Below, one piece after another: positions 43,812 to 52,809 of a DNA stretch of 64,000 bases (position 1 is its first letter; each line of letters begins with the position of its first letter). Below the pieces are notes generated by a model. That model saw only the letters and a program-made list of their open reading frames with translations, ran no database searches and was not told the DNA's origin. Source of the DNA: Bacillota bacterium (lineage in GTDB: Bacteria; Bacillota; Bacilli; Paenibacillales; UBA4045); NCBI GenBank assembly GCA_023441055.1, contig JAEZQY010000005.1, positions 1-64,000 on the forward strand, read 5' to 3'. A program made the position numbers and the translations under genes.

Positions 43812-44876
43812 TTACACTACATTCCCACCGGCTCGTTCGATCGCCGACCGCCGCACGATCAGCTCGGGTTGCAGCACGATGCGTCTCCAATCGGCTGCAT
43901 CCTGGGCTGGCCCTTGCTTGATTCGTTCCACTAACATCTGTATACCTTGGTAGCCGAATGTATAAGCGGGCTGCGCGATGACCGTCATGAATGGATCAAC
44001 GACATAGCTGGCTTCTAAGTCATCGAAGCAGACGACAGATACGTCATCGGGAACGCGGATACTCAGCTTGCGCAGTGCGCGGATTGCCGTCAGTGCCAGG
44101 AAGTTATTCGCTGCGAACACAGCGGTCGGCGGCTCGGATGAGTGCACAGCGGTTTCAAGTCCGTCAGCGCCAGCTCCGAACATATGATGGATCTGCTCCT
44201 CAATGTCCGACTGCCGATAATCGGCTTCGATAATATAAGCCTCATTTGCTTCTATCTGATGCGCCTTCAAGCTCTCCAAGTAACCTTCTAGACGCAGCCG
44301 AGCGGTAGAGGTTACCGTCGACCCGTTAATAAATGCAATTCGTCTGTGCCCCAGTTGAATCAGGTGCTCCATGAGCTGCCTGGCACCACCCAGACTATCC
44401 CCCTGGATGATATCGCAAGCCATGTCAGGAACCTCACGATCAAGCAGTACAATCGGCACATTGCGCTCCGTCAGCTTCTCCAGATTGGCCGCTGATTGAT
44501 CGCCTGTGGGCGCGAATAAGACACCATCCACCCGCATGGACAGGATGGTCTCCATATATTCCCTCTCCTTATCCACACTCTCATCACTATTAGCCAGCAA
44601 CAGCCGGTAGCCGAGTTGTCTGGCAGCATCCTCTGCTCCTCTAGCAACAGAAGTGAAGAAGGGATTCGTAATATCTGTAATGAGCAATGACAGCAGCTTC
44701 GTTTCTTGACGCACCAGGCTGCGCGCCGCCTCATTCGGCACATAATTCATTTCATTCATAATTGCGAGTACACGCGCTCGTGTGCGATCGCTAATTCTTC
44801 CCGTATTATTGATTACCCTGGAGACAGTCATTGCGGAGCAATTGGCCCGCTTCGCGATATCATAGATTGTTACCAT
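43812..44876 (-). CDS. LacI-family transcriptional regulator
   Basis: A 354-residue repressor. HTH IYDIAKRANCSAMTVSRVIN at residues 4-23, hinge to residue 60, then a periplasmic-binding-like sugar domain (SLLITDITNPFFTSVARGAE, HRRIAFINGSTVTSTARLRL). It diverges from the FucU/RbsD mutarotase gene and a palindromic operator lies between them. Likely target: the mutarotase and kinase genes. Confidence 0.92.
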   Translation of the reverse strand: MVTIYDIAKRANCSAMTVSRVINNTGRISDRTRARVLAIMNEMNYVPNEAARSLVRQETKLLSLLITDITNPFFTSVARGAEDAARQLGYRLLLANSDESVDKEREYMETILSMRVDGVLFAPTGDQSAANLEKLTERNVPIVLLDREVPDMACDIIQGDSLGGARQLMEHLIQLGHRRIAFINGSTVTSTARLRLEGYLESLKAHQIEANEAYIIEADYRQSDIEEQIHHMFGAGADGLETAVHSSEPPTAVFAANNFLALTAIRALRKLSIRVPDDVSVVCFDDLEASYVVDPFMTVIAQPAYTFGYQGIQMLVERIKQGPAQDAADWRRIVLQPELIVRRSAIERAGGNVV

Positions 44877-44940
44877 AGCTCGTCAGCAGCCCCATTATTG
44901 ATGATTTGGATTCTCGTACTACTATATCGCAAGTTAGGTA

Positions 44941-44984
44941 TTGACAGCAATCGCTTCGCCTGTTAGGTTACGGTTATCGATAAC
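44941..44984 (+). promoter_or_regulatory. Promoter and palindromic operator ahead of the mutarotase gene
   Basis: TTGACA at 44941-44946 and TAGGTT at 44964-44969 with a 17-base spacer. GTTATCGATAAC at 44973-44984 is a perfect 12-base palindrome immediately downstream, as expected for a LacI-family operator near the transcription start. Confidence 0.6.
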
Positions 44985-45014
44985 ACTAGCATCATACAGG
45001 AGGAATCATTCATC

Positions 45015-45443
45015 ATGCTCAAAGGAATTCCAAGCATTATCTCACCTGAACTGTTGAAAATCTTAATGGAAATGGGCCATGGCGACGAGCTGGTTATCGG
45101 AGACGGCAATTTCCCAGCCGCAAGTCATGCTCAGCGCTTGATTCGGGCGGACGGACATGAAGCAACCGCTCTGCTTGATGCGATTCTTAGCTTGTATCCG
45201 CTGGATGCTTATGTGGATAAGCCTGTCGGACTTATGCAGGTTACGCCAGGCGATACGGTGGAGACACCGATCTGGGATGAATATAAGCGAATCGTAACCG
45301 AGCATACTGGTCTGACAGATGCATTCGAGGAAGTGGAGCGGTTCGCCTTCTATGAACGTGCGAAGCAGGCCTATGCGATCGTCGCCACTGGAGAGCGCGC
45401 CCTGTATGCGAACATCATCTTGAAGAAGGGCGTTATCAGCTGA
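45015..45443 (+). CDS. RbsD/FucU-family sugar mutarotase
   Basis: A 142-residue protein of the FucU type: GHGDELVIGDGNFPAASHA near residue 21 contains the catalytic His22, and the length is that of L-fucose mutarotase. It interconverts alpha and beta anomers of a sugar. A PfkB kinase follows 61 bases later. AGGAGG lies 11 bases before ATG. Substrate probably fucose, galactose or ribose-like; not determined. Confidence 0.9.
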   Translation: MLKGIPSIISPELLKILMEMGHGDELVIGDGNFPAASHAQRLIRADGHEATALLDAILSLYPLDAYVDKPVGLMQVTPGDTVETPIWDEYKRIVTEHTGLTDAFEEVERFAFYERAKQAYAIVATGERALYANIILKKGVIS

Positions 45444-45503
45444 ATTATGGTATGATATCCCTTATTGAGAAGTTAACCTCACAGGATAAGGGTGGAGATC
45501 AAG

Positions 45504-46451
45504 ATGAGTCCGAATGTAGTGACCTTCGGCGAGACGATGGCGCTGTTCATGCCAACCTCCAGTAAGGGGATCGAGCGTTCCAGTCAGATGGAGAAGCTGT
45601 TCGGCGGCGCGGAGAGCAATGTGGCGATCGGATTGTCGCGGCTAGGGCAGAGCGTTGGCTGGTTCGGCAAGCTGGGCAATGATCCGCTCGGCGTGATGAT
45701 TAACAAGAGCATCCGCGGAGAGGGAGTAGACACCTCTCGTGTGATATTCTCTGAGGAAGGACCCACTGGTCTGATGCTGAGAGAGAATGTGAACGGACGC
45801 ACCTCTGTCTATTATTATCGAAAGCTCTCTGCGATGAGCACGATGCGTCCTGATGAGCTGGATGCTGCATACATAGCTGGTGCTAAGCTGCTTCACATTA
45901 CCGGTATTACGCCGGCGCTGAGCGAATCCTGCCAGGCGACCCTGCTGGAGGCCGTGCGGATTGCTAAGGCCAACGGTGTTCAGGTATGCTTCGATCCGAA
46001 TCTGCGGCTCAAGCTATGGTCGGTGGAGCAGGCTAGGAAGACGCTGCTGCCGATTGCGGAGCAGGCAGATTACTTCCTGCCGGGACTGGACGAATTGAAG
46101 CTGCTCTATGAGACAGAACACTTCGAGGAGATCGTCGATCGGCTGGGTGGTTTGAGCGCTGTAAGCGTTGTGAAGGGCGGGGACGATGAGACGTACCTCG
46201 TCGAGAAGGGTCAGGTTACTGCAGTTCCTTACTTCAAGGCGGAGCGTGTGGTAGATACCGTGGGAGCTGGGGACGGATTCTGCGCTGGGTTCATCGCAGG
46301 CTTACTGAAGGGCTATTCCCATACGGAAGCGGTACGTATCGGCAATCTCATCGGCTCCTTGGTGGTACAAGCTGAAGGAGATTGGGAAGGTCTGCCCACA
46401 TGGGAGCAGGTTGAGGCGGTACTGCAGCAGAAGAAGCATATTGAGCGTTAA
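45504..46451 (+). CDS. PfkB-family carbohydrate kinase (2-dehydro-3-deoxygluconokinase-like)
   Basis: A 315-residue ribokinase-fold kinase with VTFGETMALFMP at the N-terminus, CFDPNLRLKLW in the middle and the catalytic anion-hole GAGDGFCAGFIAG (catalytic Asp) near residue 260. The FGETMALF start resembles KdgK. ATG 45504 follows GGTGGAG by six bases. With the mutarotase it makes a small sugar-phosphorylation unit under the LacI repressor. Confidence 0.9.
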   Translation: MSPNVVTFGETMALFMPTSSKGIERSSQMEKLFGGAESNVAIGLSRLGQSVGWFGKLGNDPLGVMINKSIRGEGVDTSRVIFSEEGPTGLMLRENVNGRTSVYYYRKLSAMSTMRPDELDAAYIAGAKLLHITGITPALSESCQATLLEAVRIAKANGVQVCFDPNLRLKLWSVEQARKTLLPIAEQADYFLPGLDELKLLYETEHFEEIVDRLGGLSAVSVVKGGDDETYLVEKGQVTAVPYFKAERVVDTVGAGDGFCAGFIAGLLKGYSHTEAVRIGNLIGSLVVQAEGDWEGLPTWEQVEAVLQQKKHIER

Positions 46452-46477
46452 TGCCATTGATCCCAATGAGCACTTAG

Positions 46478-46511
46478 AGAACGGGAGCTGACTGCGGTCA
46501 GCTCCCGTTCT
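46478..46511. terminator. Bidirectional terminator between convergent genes
   Basis: AGAACGGGAGCTGAC at 46478-46492 and its exact complement at 46497-46511, with a TGCG loop: a perfect 15-base stem. The stop codon of the minus-strand response regulator (46498-46500) is inside it. Confidence 0.88.
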
Positions 46512-47163
46512 GCTTGAGATAGAAGATTGCGAGCTGCGTACGGTCGCGCAGCGCAAGCTTGCTCAAGATGTCTGTGATGTAGTTTTTGACGGTGCCTTCG
46601 CTTAGATGTAATTGCTGTGAAATCTCCTTGTTGGACAGCCCTTCGGCGATCTTACCGACAATCTGCTCCTCCGTCTGTGATAAGCCGTAATCCGCCAGTC
46701 GCTTGTGTGCACTTGCTTGCGTCGATGGCATCTGGCTGATTGGGGTTAGCAGACCGCTGATCTTCTTCGCGATATTGGGATGGATCAGCATATGACCGGC
46801 GTGTACGGTGCGGATGCCAGCAGCGATCTGATCCGGCGGAATATTCTTCAGCATGTATCCGCCAGCACCGTATCGCAGCGCCTTCACAATATAGTCATCA
46901 TCGTCGAAGGTCGTCAGGATGAGCACCTTAAGATCGGGGTTATGCGCCTTGATCAATCGCGTACCCTCGACACCGTCGCATACGGGCATGCGAATATCCA
47001 TCAGGACGAGATCAACCTCTGGATTTGCCTGCACGAAGGACAGCGCCTCCTGTCCATTCTCGCAAGCTCCGATGACAGCCATATCGTCCATCGTGCCCAG
47101 AATTAGCTTCAGGCTCTCTCTAATGAATGGATCATCATCGACGATGATTAATCGGATCTTCAT
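46498..47163 (-). CDS. NarL/FixJ-family response regulator
   Basis: A 221-residue regulator. Receiver domain at residues 1-120 with D10, D11 and phosphoacceptor D56 (VLMDIRMP), and a LuxR-type HTH at the end (GLSNKEISQQLHLSEGTVKN). ATG 47163 follows AGAGGAGG by 11 bases. The histidine kinase ends 46 bases upstream. The divergent ABC exporter starting at 48536 is the likely target, as in many DesK/LiaS-type modules. Confidence 0.92.
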   Translation of the reverse strand: MKIRLIIVDDDPFIRESLKLILGTMDDMAVIGACENGQEALSFVQANPEVDLVLMDIRMPVCDGVEGTRLIKAHNPDLKVLILTTFDDDDYIVKALRYGAGGYMLKNIPPDQIAAGIRTVHAGHMLIHPNIAKKISGLLTPISQMPSTQASAHKRLADYGLSQTEEQIVGKIAEGLSNKEISQQLHLSEGTVKNYITDILSKLALRDRTQLAIFYLKQNGS

Positions 47164-47209
47164 GGTTGTCGATTCCTCCTCTGTGTCATTCATTCCCAAT
47201 TCAATTCTG

Positions 47210-48355
47210 TCATGTCCTCACGCGAGGCAGCGTCGTCTGAATATCGAATACAGGCTCTGTACTAATCGACAATTTTCCGCCAACTACACGCAATCGATCC
47301 TCCATCCCCTGCAGACCGAGTCCTCTGCGCAGCTCTGGCTGTTCTGGCAGCTTGCCGTTATTGCGGACGGTCATGGCGATGCTGTCTGGCGCGAATGCTA
47401 GGGTGATCGTCACCTCTGTCGCCTCGCCATGCCGAATTGCGTTCGTAATTGACTCTTGGGCATTCCGATATAGAATAATCTCCTCACTGGGATATAAGTC
47501 ATATGGGGCACCTTCGGTCAGGAGCTCCACCTGAATGCCACTATCGCGCGCGATCTGCTGGAGCAAGCCATCGAGCGAATATTGCGCAGATTCAATTCCG
47601 GCGGGCTTCAGTCGCCGGACCGTCGCGCGCAGCGACTCCATGCTCTCGCCGAGCTGATCGCGCACCTCGCTGGTCAGCTCCATAGCTCGGCTCTGCTGCT
47701 CCGATGGCAATCGCGTCGCCGCCTCCAGCATCATCTTCAATCGGATTAATCGATGACCCAGATCATCGTGCAGGTCATGCGCAATGCGATTGCGTTCTTC
47801 GACCTGCGCATAATGCTCGACCTTCTTGGCATAATCGGTGACGGTTCTGCGGGTCTCCTCTAAGTCATGATGTTGCTGCTTGAGCGAATCGTAGTGCGCC
47901 TCTAGCTGCAGCCTGCGCCGCTGTGTGCGGCTATATTGATCCAGCAGCACGGCGACAGATACATAAGCTAGATTGAGCACAATGAGCGTCTCTAGTTCAT
48001 AGTGAGGCCGCGCCGCGATATTCATACATGCGCCGATCAGCACAGTGAGTAAGAGGAACGTAGATTTGCGATCATGCAGGGTAGTCAGCGTCGAGAGATA
48101 AGCCAATGGCAGCAGTCCTCCAAAATAGTAACAGCCTGCTGCAAGCAGCAGGATCTCTACTATCGTGGCCAGCAGTTGGATGGTATCGTTCTTGCTCGCA
48201 GCCGCTCGGAAATCGCGTAGTTGTAGGCAGAATAGATAAAGCAGGAAGAGCAATATGTACAAACCAGAGGAGGGAATGCTGCTCGATACATACAACGTGG
48301 TGATGCCCGGTATGATGACGAGTAGATATCTGAGAAGCAGCAGCATCCTGTTCAA
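47210..48355 (-). CDS. Sensor histidine kinase (HisKA_3/DesK-LiaS type)
   Basis: An about 381-residue kinase. The N-terminus has five to six hydrophobic segments within residues 1-150, and the phosphoacceptor is in RNRIAHDLHDDLGHRLI. The C-terminal ATPase domain has N-box YRNAQESITNAIRHGEA and G-box RGLGLQGMEDRL. Start uncertain: TTG 48355 has AAAGGG nine bases upstream; TTG 48364 and ATG 48346 are alternatives. Co-transcribed with the response regulator. Confidence 0.9.
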   Translation of the reverse strand: MNRMLLLLRYLLVIIPGITTLYVSSSIPSSGLYILLFLLYLFCLQLRDFRAAASKNDTIQLLATIVEILLLAAGCYYFGGLLPLAYLSTLTTLHDRKSTFLLLTVLIGACMNIAARPHYELETLIVLNLAYVSVAVLLDQYSRTQRRRLQLEAHYDSLKQQHHDLEETRRTVTDYAKKVEHYAQVEERNRIAHDLHDDLGHRLIRLKMMLEAATRLPSEQQSRAMELTSEVRDQLGESMESLRATVRRLKPAGIESAQYSLDGLLQQIARDSGIQVELLTEGAPYDLYPSEEIILYRNAQESITNAIRHGEATEVTITLAFAPDSIAMTVRNNGKLPEQPELRRGLGLQGMEDRLRVVGGKLSISTEPVFDIQTTLPRVRT

Positions 48356-48437
48356 GCTGGTCAACCCTTTCCCTAGTCAAGTGTAATGATGGTAGATGGA
48401 TCATAGTCCGAGTATATCACAACGGAATATGACTTTG

Positions 48438-48456
48438 GTCACCTTCACTTGGTGAC
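48438..48456. promoter_or_regulatory. Dyad between the two-component system and ABC exporter
   Basis: GTCACC-ttcactt-GGTGAC is a perfect six-base dyad, 80 bases upstream of the ABC gene in the divergent region. It is a candidate binding site for the response regulator. Confidence 0.4.
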
Positions 48457-48535
48457 GATTCTCAGATGCTTCCTGATGCTCTGATCGCTAGAATGAGAAG
48501 CAAGAAGGAAACAATCGTGTGAGGGAGTGTGCGAG

Positions 48536-49471
48536 ATGAGCTTTATTGAGATTAAGGACATCGTGAAAAATTATGGCGATAAGCGGTCTGTCGATCATCT
48601 GAATTTAACGATTGAACGCGGGGAAGTATTCGGGCTGCTCGGTCCCAATGGAGCGGGCAAGAGCACGACAATCAAGATGATCTGCGGCCTCTTGGCCAGC
48701 GATCAGGGAGAGATCTCCATCGATGGTCTGTCTGTGAAGAAGCATCCGCTGGAGGTGAAGCGACGGATCGGGATTGTGCCTCAGGAATTGGCCATCTATG
48801 AGAATTTGAGCGCGAGGGAGAACTTGGTGTTCTTCGGTAAGCTGTACGGGCTGCGCGGGAGAGAGCTAGCTAATCGAGTGGATGAAGCATTAGCTTTCGT
48901 CGGGCTGGCTGATCGGCAGAAGGATAAGCCGGGTTCGTTCTCTGGCGGGATGAAGCGCAGATTGAATATTGCTTGCGCTGTCGTCCACGAGCCGAAGCTG
49001 ATTATTATGGATGAGCCCACGGTCGGCATTGATCCACAATCACGCAATCATATTCTCGAGTCTGTCCGATTGCTTAATCAGAACGGAACTACAGTCATCT
49101 ATACGAGTCATTATATGGAAGAGGTTGAAGCGATCAGCTCCAGAATCGGGATCATTGATCATGGCCAGCTGATCGCCCAAGGTCAGCTCAAGGATCTGAT
49201 CGCGCAGGTAGAGGAGAAGGAGAAGCTGCAGATTGAGACGGAGCATATGACGGATGCGGCTGAGCAAGAGATTGAACGCCATCCCTCTGTGAAGCGTCTG
49301 AACCGGGATCACGACATGCTGGAGATTTATCTGGATCATTCTCAGGCGTATCTGCAGGATATCTTATTCATCTTATCCAAGCATGATGTTAGGATTGTAT
49401 CCCTGAGAAGTATTGAGCCGGATCTGGAATCCTTATTCCTGACGCTGACCGGTAGAACGTTAAGAGACTAG
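48536..49471 (+). CDS. ABC transporter ATP-binding protein (ABC-2 exporter type)
   Basis: A 311-residue ATPase: Walker A GLLGPNGAGKSTT at about residue 34, signature SFSGGMKRRLNIA, Walker B LIIMDEPTVGID. The C-terminal 80 residues are an accessory domain usual in drug/antibiotic exporters. Two membrane subunits follow at once. GAGGGAG precedes ATG 48536. Probably induced by the divergent two-component system. Confidence 0.93.
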   Translation: MSFIEIKDIVKNYGDKRSVDHLNLTIERGEVFGLLGPNGAGKSTTIKMICGLLASDQGEISIDGLSVKKHPLEVKRRIGIVPQELAIYENLSARENLVFFGKLYGLRGRELANRVDEALAFVGLADRQKDKPGSFSGGMKRRLNIACAVVHEPKLIIMDEPTVGIDPQSRNHILESVRLLNQNGTTVIYTSHYMEEVEAISSRIGIIDHGQLIAQGQLKDLIAQVEEKEKLQIETEHMTDAAEQEIERHPSVKRLNRDHDMLEIYLDHSQAYLQDILFILSKHDVRIVSLRSIEPDLESLFLTLTGRTLRD

Positions 49472-49486
49472 AGAGGAGGTTGCCAC

Positions 49487-50665
49487 ATGATCGATAGATC
49501 GCGCAAGATTGTGTTGATCGCCTATTATGAGTTAATTCGGCTGTTGCGTAACAAGGAGACGTTCTGGCTGTTGCTCTTCCTGCCTATTCTGTTGATCTTG
49601 ATCCTGGGTAATGCGCTCTCATCGGCGTTCCAGATCGAAGATCAGGAGATTTCCCAGGTCGAAGTCGGGCTAGTCAGCGTGGATACCTCCAATGCGCCCT
49701 ATGTGCAGATTCTTCAGTCAGACCGCCTGTCCGACTATCTAGTCATTCAAGAGCTAGACAGCCGTGAGACCCTGCAACAGATGCTAGTGGACAAGGAGAT
49801 TGCATACGGCATTGTAATCCCTGCTAGCTTCCATCATCAGTTCCAATCCGGTGACGCTGTGAGCTGGGAGCTGCTGCCCGGGGGCGATGCCACGGCGAAT
49901 ATGACCGTGATCAGTATCGTCGAGCCGATCCTAGATCAGTTGAATCTGGTCCAGTCAGCGGCTATTGTGCTGCAGGACCCGCTGGCCGCATCCAGCTTCG
50001 CGGGATCTGCGATGGAGTCGGAGCGTGCCTACGTATCAGTCGTGAATCCGGATCGTTCGGATCGCGCCTATTCGGCCATTCAATATTACGCGGCAGCTAT
50101 GCTGGTTATGTTCATGCTGTACACGGGGATGTCAACCGCACTCAGCCTTGTCGAAGAGAAGGAGCAGCATACCCTGGAACGTGTCTATGCTGCACCGATT
50201 CATGCAACTTCAATACTGACAGGTAAGATGCTCGGTGGTGGATTAGTCGCGCTCTTACAGGCTGCTATCATTATCGGATTCACTCGTATTGTATACGACG
50301 TAGCGTGGGGGAATCACTGGATCACGCTGCTATTGATATGCGTGTTTTTGATCATTGCATCGATTAGTCTGGCCGTCATCATCACTGCGATATCCTCGAG
50401 TATGAAGACCGTACAAGGCATATTCACGGCGTTGATCGTGATCATGACCTTCCTCAGCGGCGGCTTCACGCCAGATGTCGGCCATTTCCTTGAGTCAGTA
50501 GGCAAGTTCACACTCAGTCACTGGGCTTCACAGAGTATGCTGCATGTCATGATGGACAGCGCAAGCACCGTGATCCGTTCGAATGTGAGTATGCTAGGCT
50601 TCATCGCGATTGGATTATTCCTTATCTCCGCATTGCTCGGAAGAAAGGCGGTGTCCCATGAATAG
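49487..50665 (+). CDS. ABC-2 transporter permease
   Basis: A 392-residue membrane subunit. One membrane segment near residues 22-44, a 150-residue extracytoplasmic region, then five segments from about 200 to 390. The conserved ABC-2 motif is visible in EEKEQHTLERVYAAPIHATS. RBS GAGAGGAGG. The next gene starts eight bases before its stop. Confidence 0.9.
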   Translation: MIDRSRKIVLIAYYELIRLLRNKETFWLLLFLPILLILILGNALSSAFQIEDQEISQVEVGLVSVDTSNAPYVQILQSDRLSDYLVIQELDSRETLQQMLVDKEIAYGIVIPASFHHQFQSGDAVSWELLPGGDATANMTVISIVEPILDQLNLVQSAAIVLQDPLAASSFAGSAMESERAYVSVVNPDRSDRAYSAIQYYAAAMLVMFMLYTGMSTALSLVEEKEQHTLERVYAAPIHATSILTGKMLGGGLVALLQAAIIIGFTRIVYDVAWGNHWITLLLICVFLIIASISLAVIITAISSSMKTVQGIFTALIVIMTFLSGGFTPDVGHFLESVGKFTLSHWASQSMLHVMMDSASTVIRSNVSMLGFIAIGLFLISALLGRKAVSHE

Positions 50666-51821
50666 CTGGATAATTGCAATTAGTATGATCAGAAGGACGC
50701 TCGGCACCAAGAAGGGATTCGTATTGAGTATTATGCTGGGCTTCCTGCTGCCAGCGGTTATTATCGCTGTGCTGGTCAGCTTTATCGGCGGTGGATCCGG
50801 GGAAGCTAAGGCGAAGATCGCCTATGTCGATCTAGATCAGTCCCATTATTCGAAGTATATCGTGCAGGAGCTATCCATCCATCCCAGCCTTTCACTAACT
50901 GAGACGGATTCGGAGGAGCGGGCCAGCAGCCTGGTGATTGAGATGGATGTCAGCTCCGCCTTCATTATTCCCGCTGGCTATGGAGAAGAGATGATGGCAG
51001 GAACGGCGCCGCAACTCATACAGATTCGCCTATCGATGTCCGCGGCAACCTTCACCCTGGAACAGGCCCTGCAGGCTGCCTCAGCGAATCTAGCACAGAT
51101 GATCAGCGTCGTTCAAGAGACAGGCGATGGGGCGGAAGAACTGCTCAGCGCCTTGCTAGAACAGCAGCAGAAGCGCCAGGTTAGTACTACGATAACGAAG
51201 GTAGTGGAGAGTAAGGATGTCTATATCATGATTGCCATCGTAGGCTTCATGCTCATGTTCCTGATGATCGTGACGAACCAGAGTATTACAACGATCGTGG
51301 AGGATCGTCGGAATCAGACGATGTCCCGCGTATACGCATCGCCGGTTCGCAGCTTCCAGATCGCCCTCGGCTACTTCCTGGGCAGCTTCATGCTCAGTAC
51401 GATGCAGGTCTTGTTTATCTTGTTGATATCGCGATTTATCTTCCGATTCGATTACGGGGTGCCGTTCTTGGCGCAATTCATCATACTGGAATGCTTCATC
51501 TTGGCGGCGCTGGGCATCGCGAGCGCGGTCGGCAGCCTGGTTCGGAATTCCGATCAGCTCTCCTTGATCAACAATCTCGTGATGACGCCAACTTGTATGA
51601 TCGGAGGCTGCTTCTGGCCCATCAGCTTCATGCCTGACTTCATGCAGAAGATCGCCAACTTCGTACCGCAGCGTTGGGCGATAGATGCAATGAGCCAGTT
51701 GGCGGATGGTGCCGGATTATCAGACGTGCTCATTCATATCGGGATCCTCATCCTATTCGCGGTCGTTCTGCTCGGATTTGGCTCCGCTGTACTAAAGCCA
51801 AGCCAGGCCGGTCATAAATAA
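50658..51821 (+). CDS. ABC-2 transporter permease, second subunit
   Basis: A 387-residue paralogue of the preceding permease with the same layout (one N-terminal segment, external domain, then segments at about 180-380) and the motif EDRRNQTMSRVYASPVRSFQ. ATG 50658 overlaps the upstream stop by eight bases with AAAGGCGG ahead. The ATPase and the two permeases form a YfiLMN- or LnrLMN-like exporter; the substrate may be a membrane-active or antibiotic compound. Confidence 0.9.
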   Translation: MNSWIIAISMIRRTLGTKKGFVLSIMLGFLLPAVIIAVLVSFIGGGSGEAKAKIAYVDLDQSHYSKYIVQELSIHPSLSLTETDSEERASSLVIEMDVSSAFIIPAGYGEEMMAGTAPQLIQIRLSMSAATFTLEQALQAASANLAQMISVVQETGDGAEELLSALLEQQQKRQVSTTITKVVESKDVYIMIAIVGFMLMFLMIVTNQSITTIVEDRRNQTMSRVYASPVRSFQIALGYFLGSFMLSTMQVLFILLISRFIFRFDYGVPFLAQFIILECFILAALGIASAVGSLVRNSDQLSLINNLVMTPTCMIGGCFWPISFMPDFMQKIANFVPQRWAIDAMSQLADGAGLSDVLIHIGILILFAVVLLGFGSAVLKPSQAGHK

Positions 51822-51953
51822 GCATTCCATATCGTAGAAATTAGTCAATAAACCAAGTTGCGGATTCATATGAATAAGTATAAACTGAATAGTAAGATGT
51901 TAGAGTATTCAGACAATTCCATTTCTGATCGAGTCGGGACTGGAGGGATGACC

Positions 51954-52550
51954 GTGAACAAGAGTTATGAGGTGGAATATTGCAACTTAGAGCTGAGGTT
52001 CGATCGCCCTCAAATTCAAGCGCTTATTAAACGGTTGATCCAAGAAGGCTTCTCACTGTATTGGAATGACGGTGGATTGTTCTTCATCATCTCGATACGC
52101 ACCGGGCGCAAGCTGCTCAAGCTGCGCTTCCAGCGCCATATTGACAAGTACAAGATCATCGGGGATTACACGCTGCGCGATGAGAAGCTGGCAGAGGTGA
52201 TGGAGAGACTGATCGGCGACACGAGAGGGCATGCGATTGTGAAGAGATTCAAGGATCGGCAGATTCTTATTGAGAACATCATGTTCGGCAAGATTATCCG
52301 TATGGTGGAGATATGCGGGGTGGAACATAAGGTGATCTTTCAAAAACATGGCCAAGTAACAGTCGAAGAGATGGTCAAGGCATTCAAATCGACAAGAGCG
52401 GAAAGGCGAATTCCGGTGCTTCGTCTGGAGCTCGATTATGAATTGGCGCGGCTGCACGAGCTGTTGTCGACAGAAGACCAAGATGAAATTACGCAATGTA
52501 CGGAGAAGCTGGAAGAGCTTCGCAGAGAGATGCTGACCCTCGAGATGTAA
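51954..52550 (+). CDS. Hypothetical protein
   Basis: A 198-residue soluble protein read from GTG 51954, six bases after GGAGGG; the frame is open further upstream but without RBS. It is alpha/beta with GRKLLKLRFQRHIDKYKIIG and a C-terminal acidic helix (DQDEITQCTEKLEELRREML). I recognise no domain. It lies directly after the exporter and is followed by a terminator, so it may be co-transcribed with it. Confidence 0.65.
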   Translation: MNKSYEVEYCNLELRFDRPQIQALIKRLIQEGFSLYWNDGGLFFIISIRTGRKLLKLRFQRHIDKYKIIGDYTLRDEKLAEVMERLIGDTRGHAIVKRFKDRQILIENIMFGKIIRMVEICGVEHKVIFQKHGQVTVEEMVKAFKSTRAERRIPVLRLELDYELARLHELLSTEDQDEITQCTEKLEELRREMLTLEM

Positions 52551-52587
52551 GGAGACGGGTTACTCCATTGAGATGCATGCTAATAGT

Positions 52588-52614
52588 AAGACAGCCTTCT
52601 GGGCTGTCTTTTTC
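52588..52614 (+). terminator. Rho-independent terminator
   Basis: AAGACAGCC at 52588-52596 and GGCTGTCTT at 52602-52610, five-base loop, then TTT. It ends the unit before gnd. Confidence 0.88.
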
Positions 52615-52699
52615 GTGGTTCGTTGTCTGCGTCGCGCTTTATATGATATATCATACAGGTTCTGTATTTCATACTAGAAAATGCAATTATTTTAACTAA

Positions 52700-52762
52700 A
52701 ATAATAACGTTGTTATTTTTCTGTTTCCATTTTGACTGTAAAATTGGTACAATAATAACGTT
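52700..52762 (+). promoter_or_regulatory. gnd promoter flanked by a duplicated AATAATAACGTT element
   Basis: TGG-TACAAT at 52745-52753 is an extended -10, about 57 bases before gnd. AATAATAACGTT occurs at 52700 and 52751, 51 bases apart; the first copy lies in a partial dyad (AATAACGTTGTTATT-like). The second overlaps the -10, so a regulator binding both could block the promoter. Confidence 0.45.
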
Positions 52763-52809
52763 TGGATGATTCGTGGATGTACGAATTTTACATATGGAGG
52801 CTGGATAGG

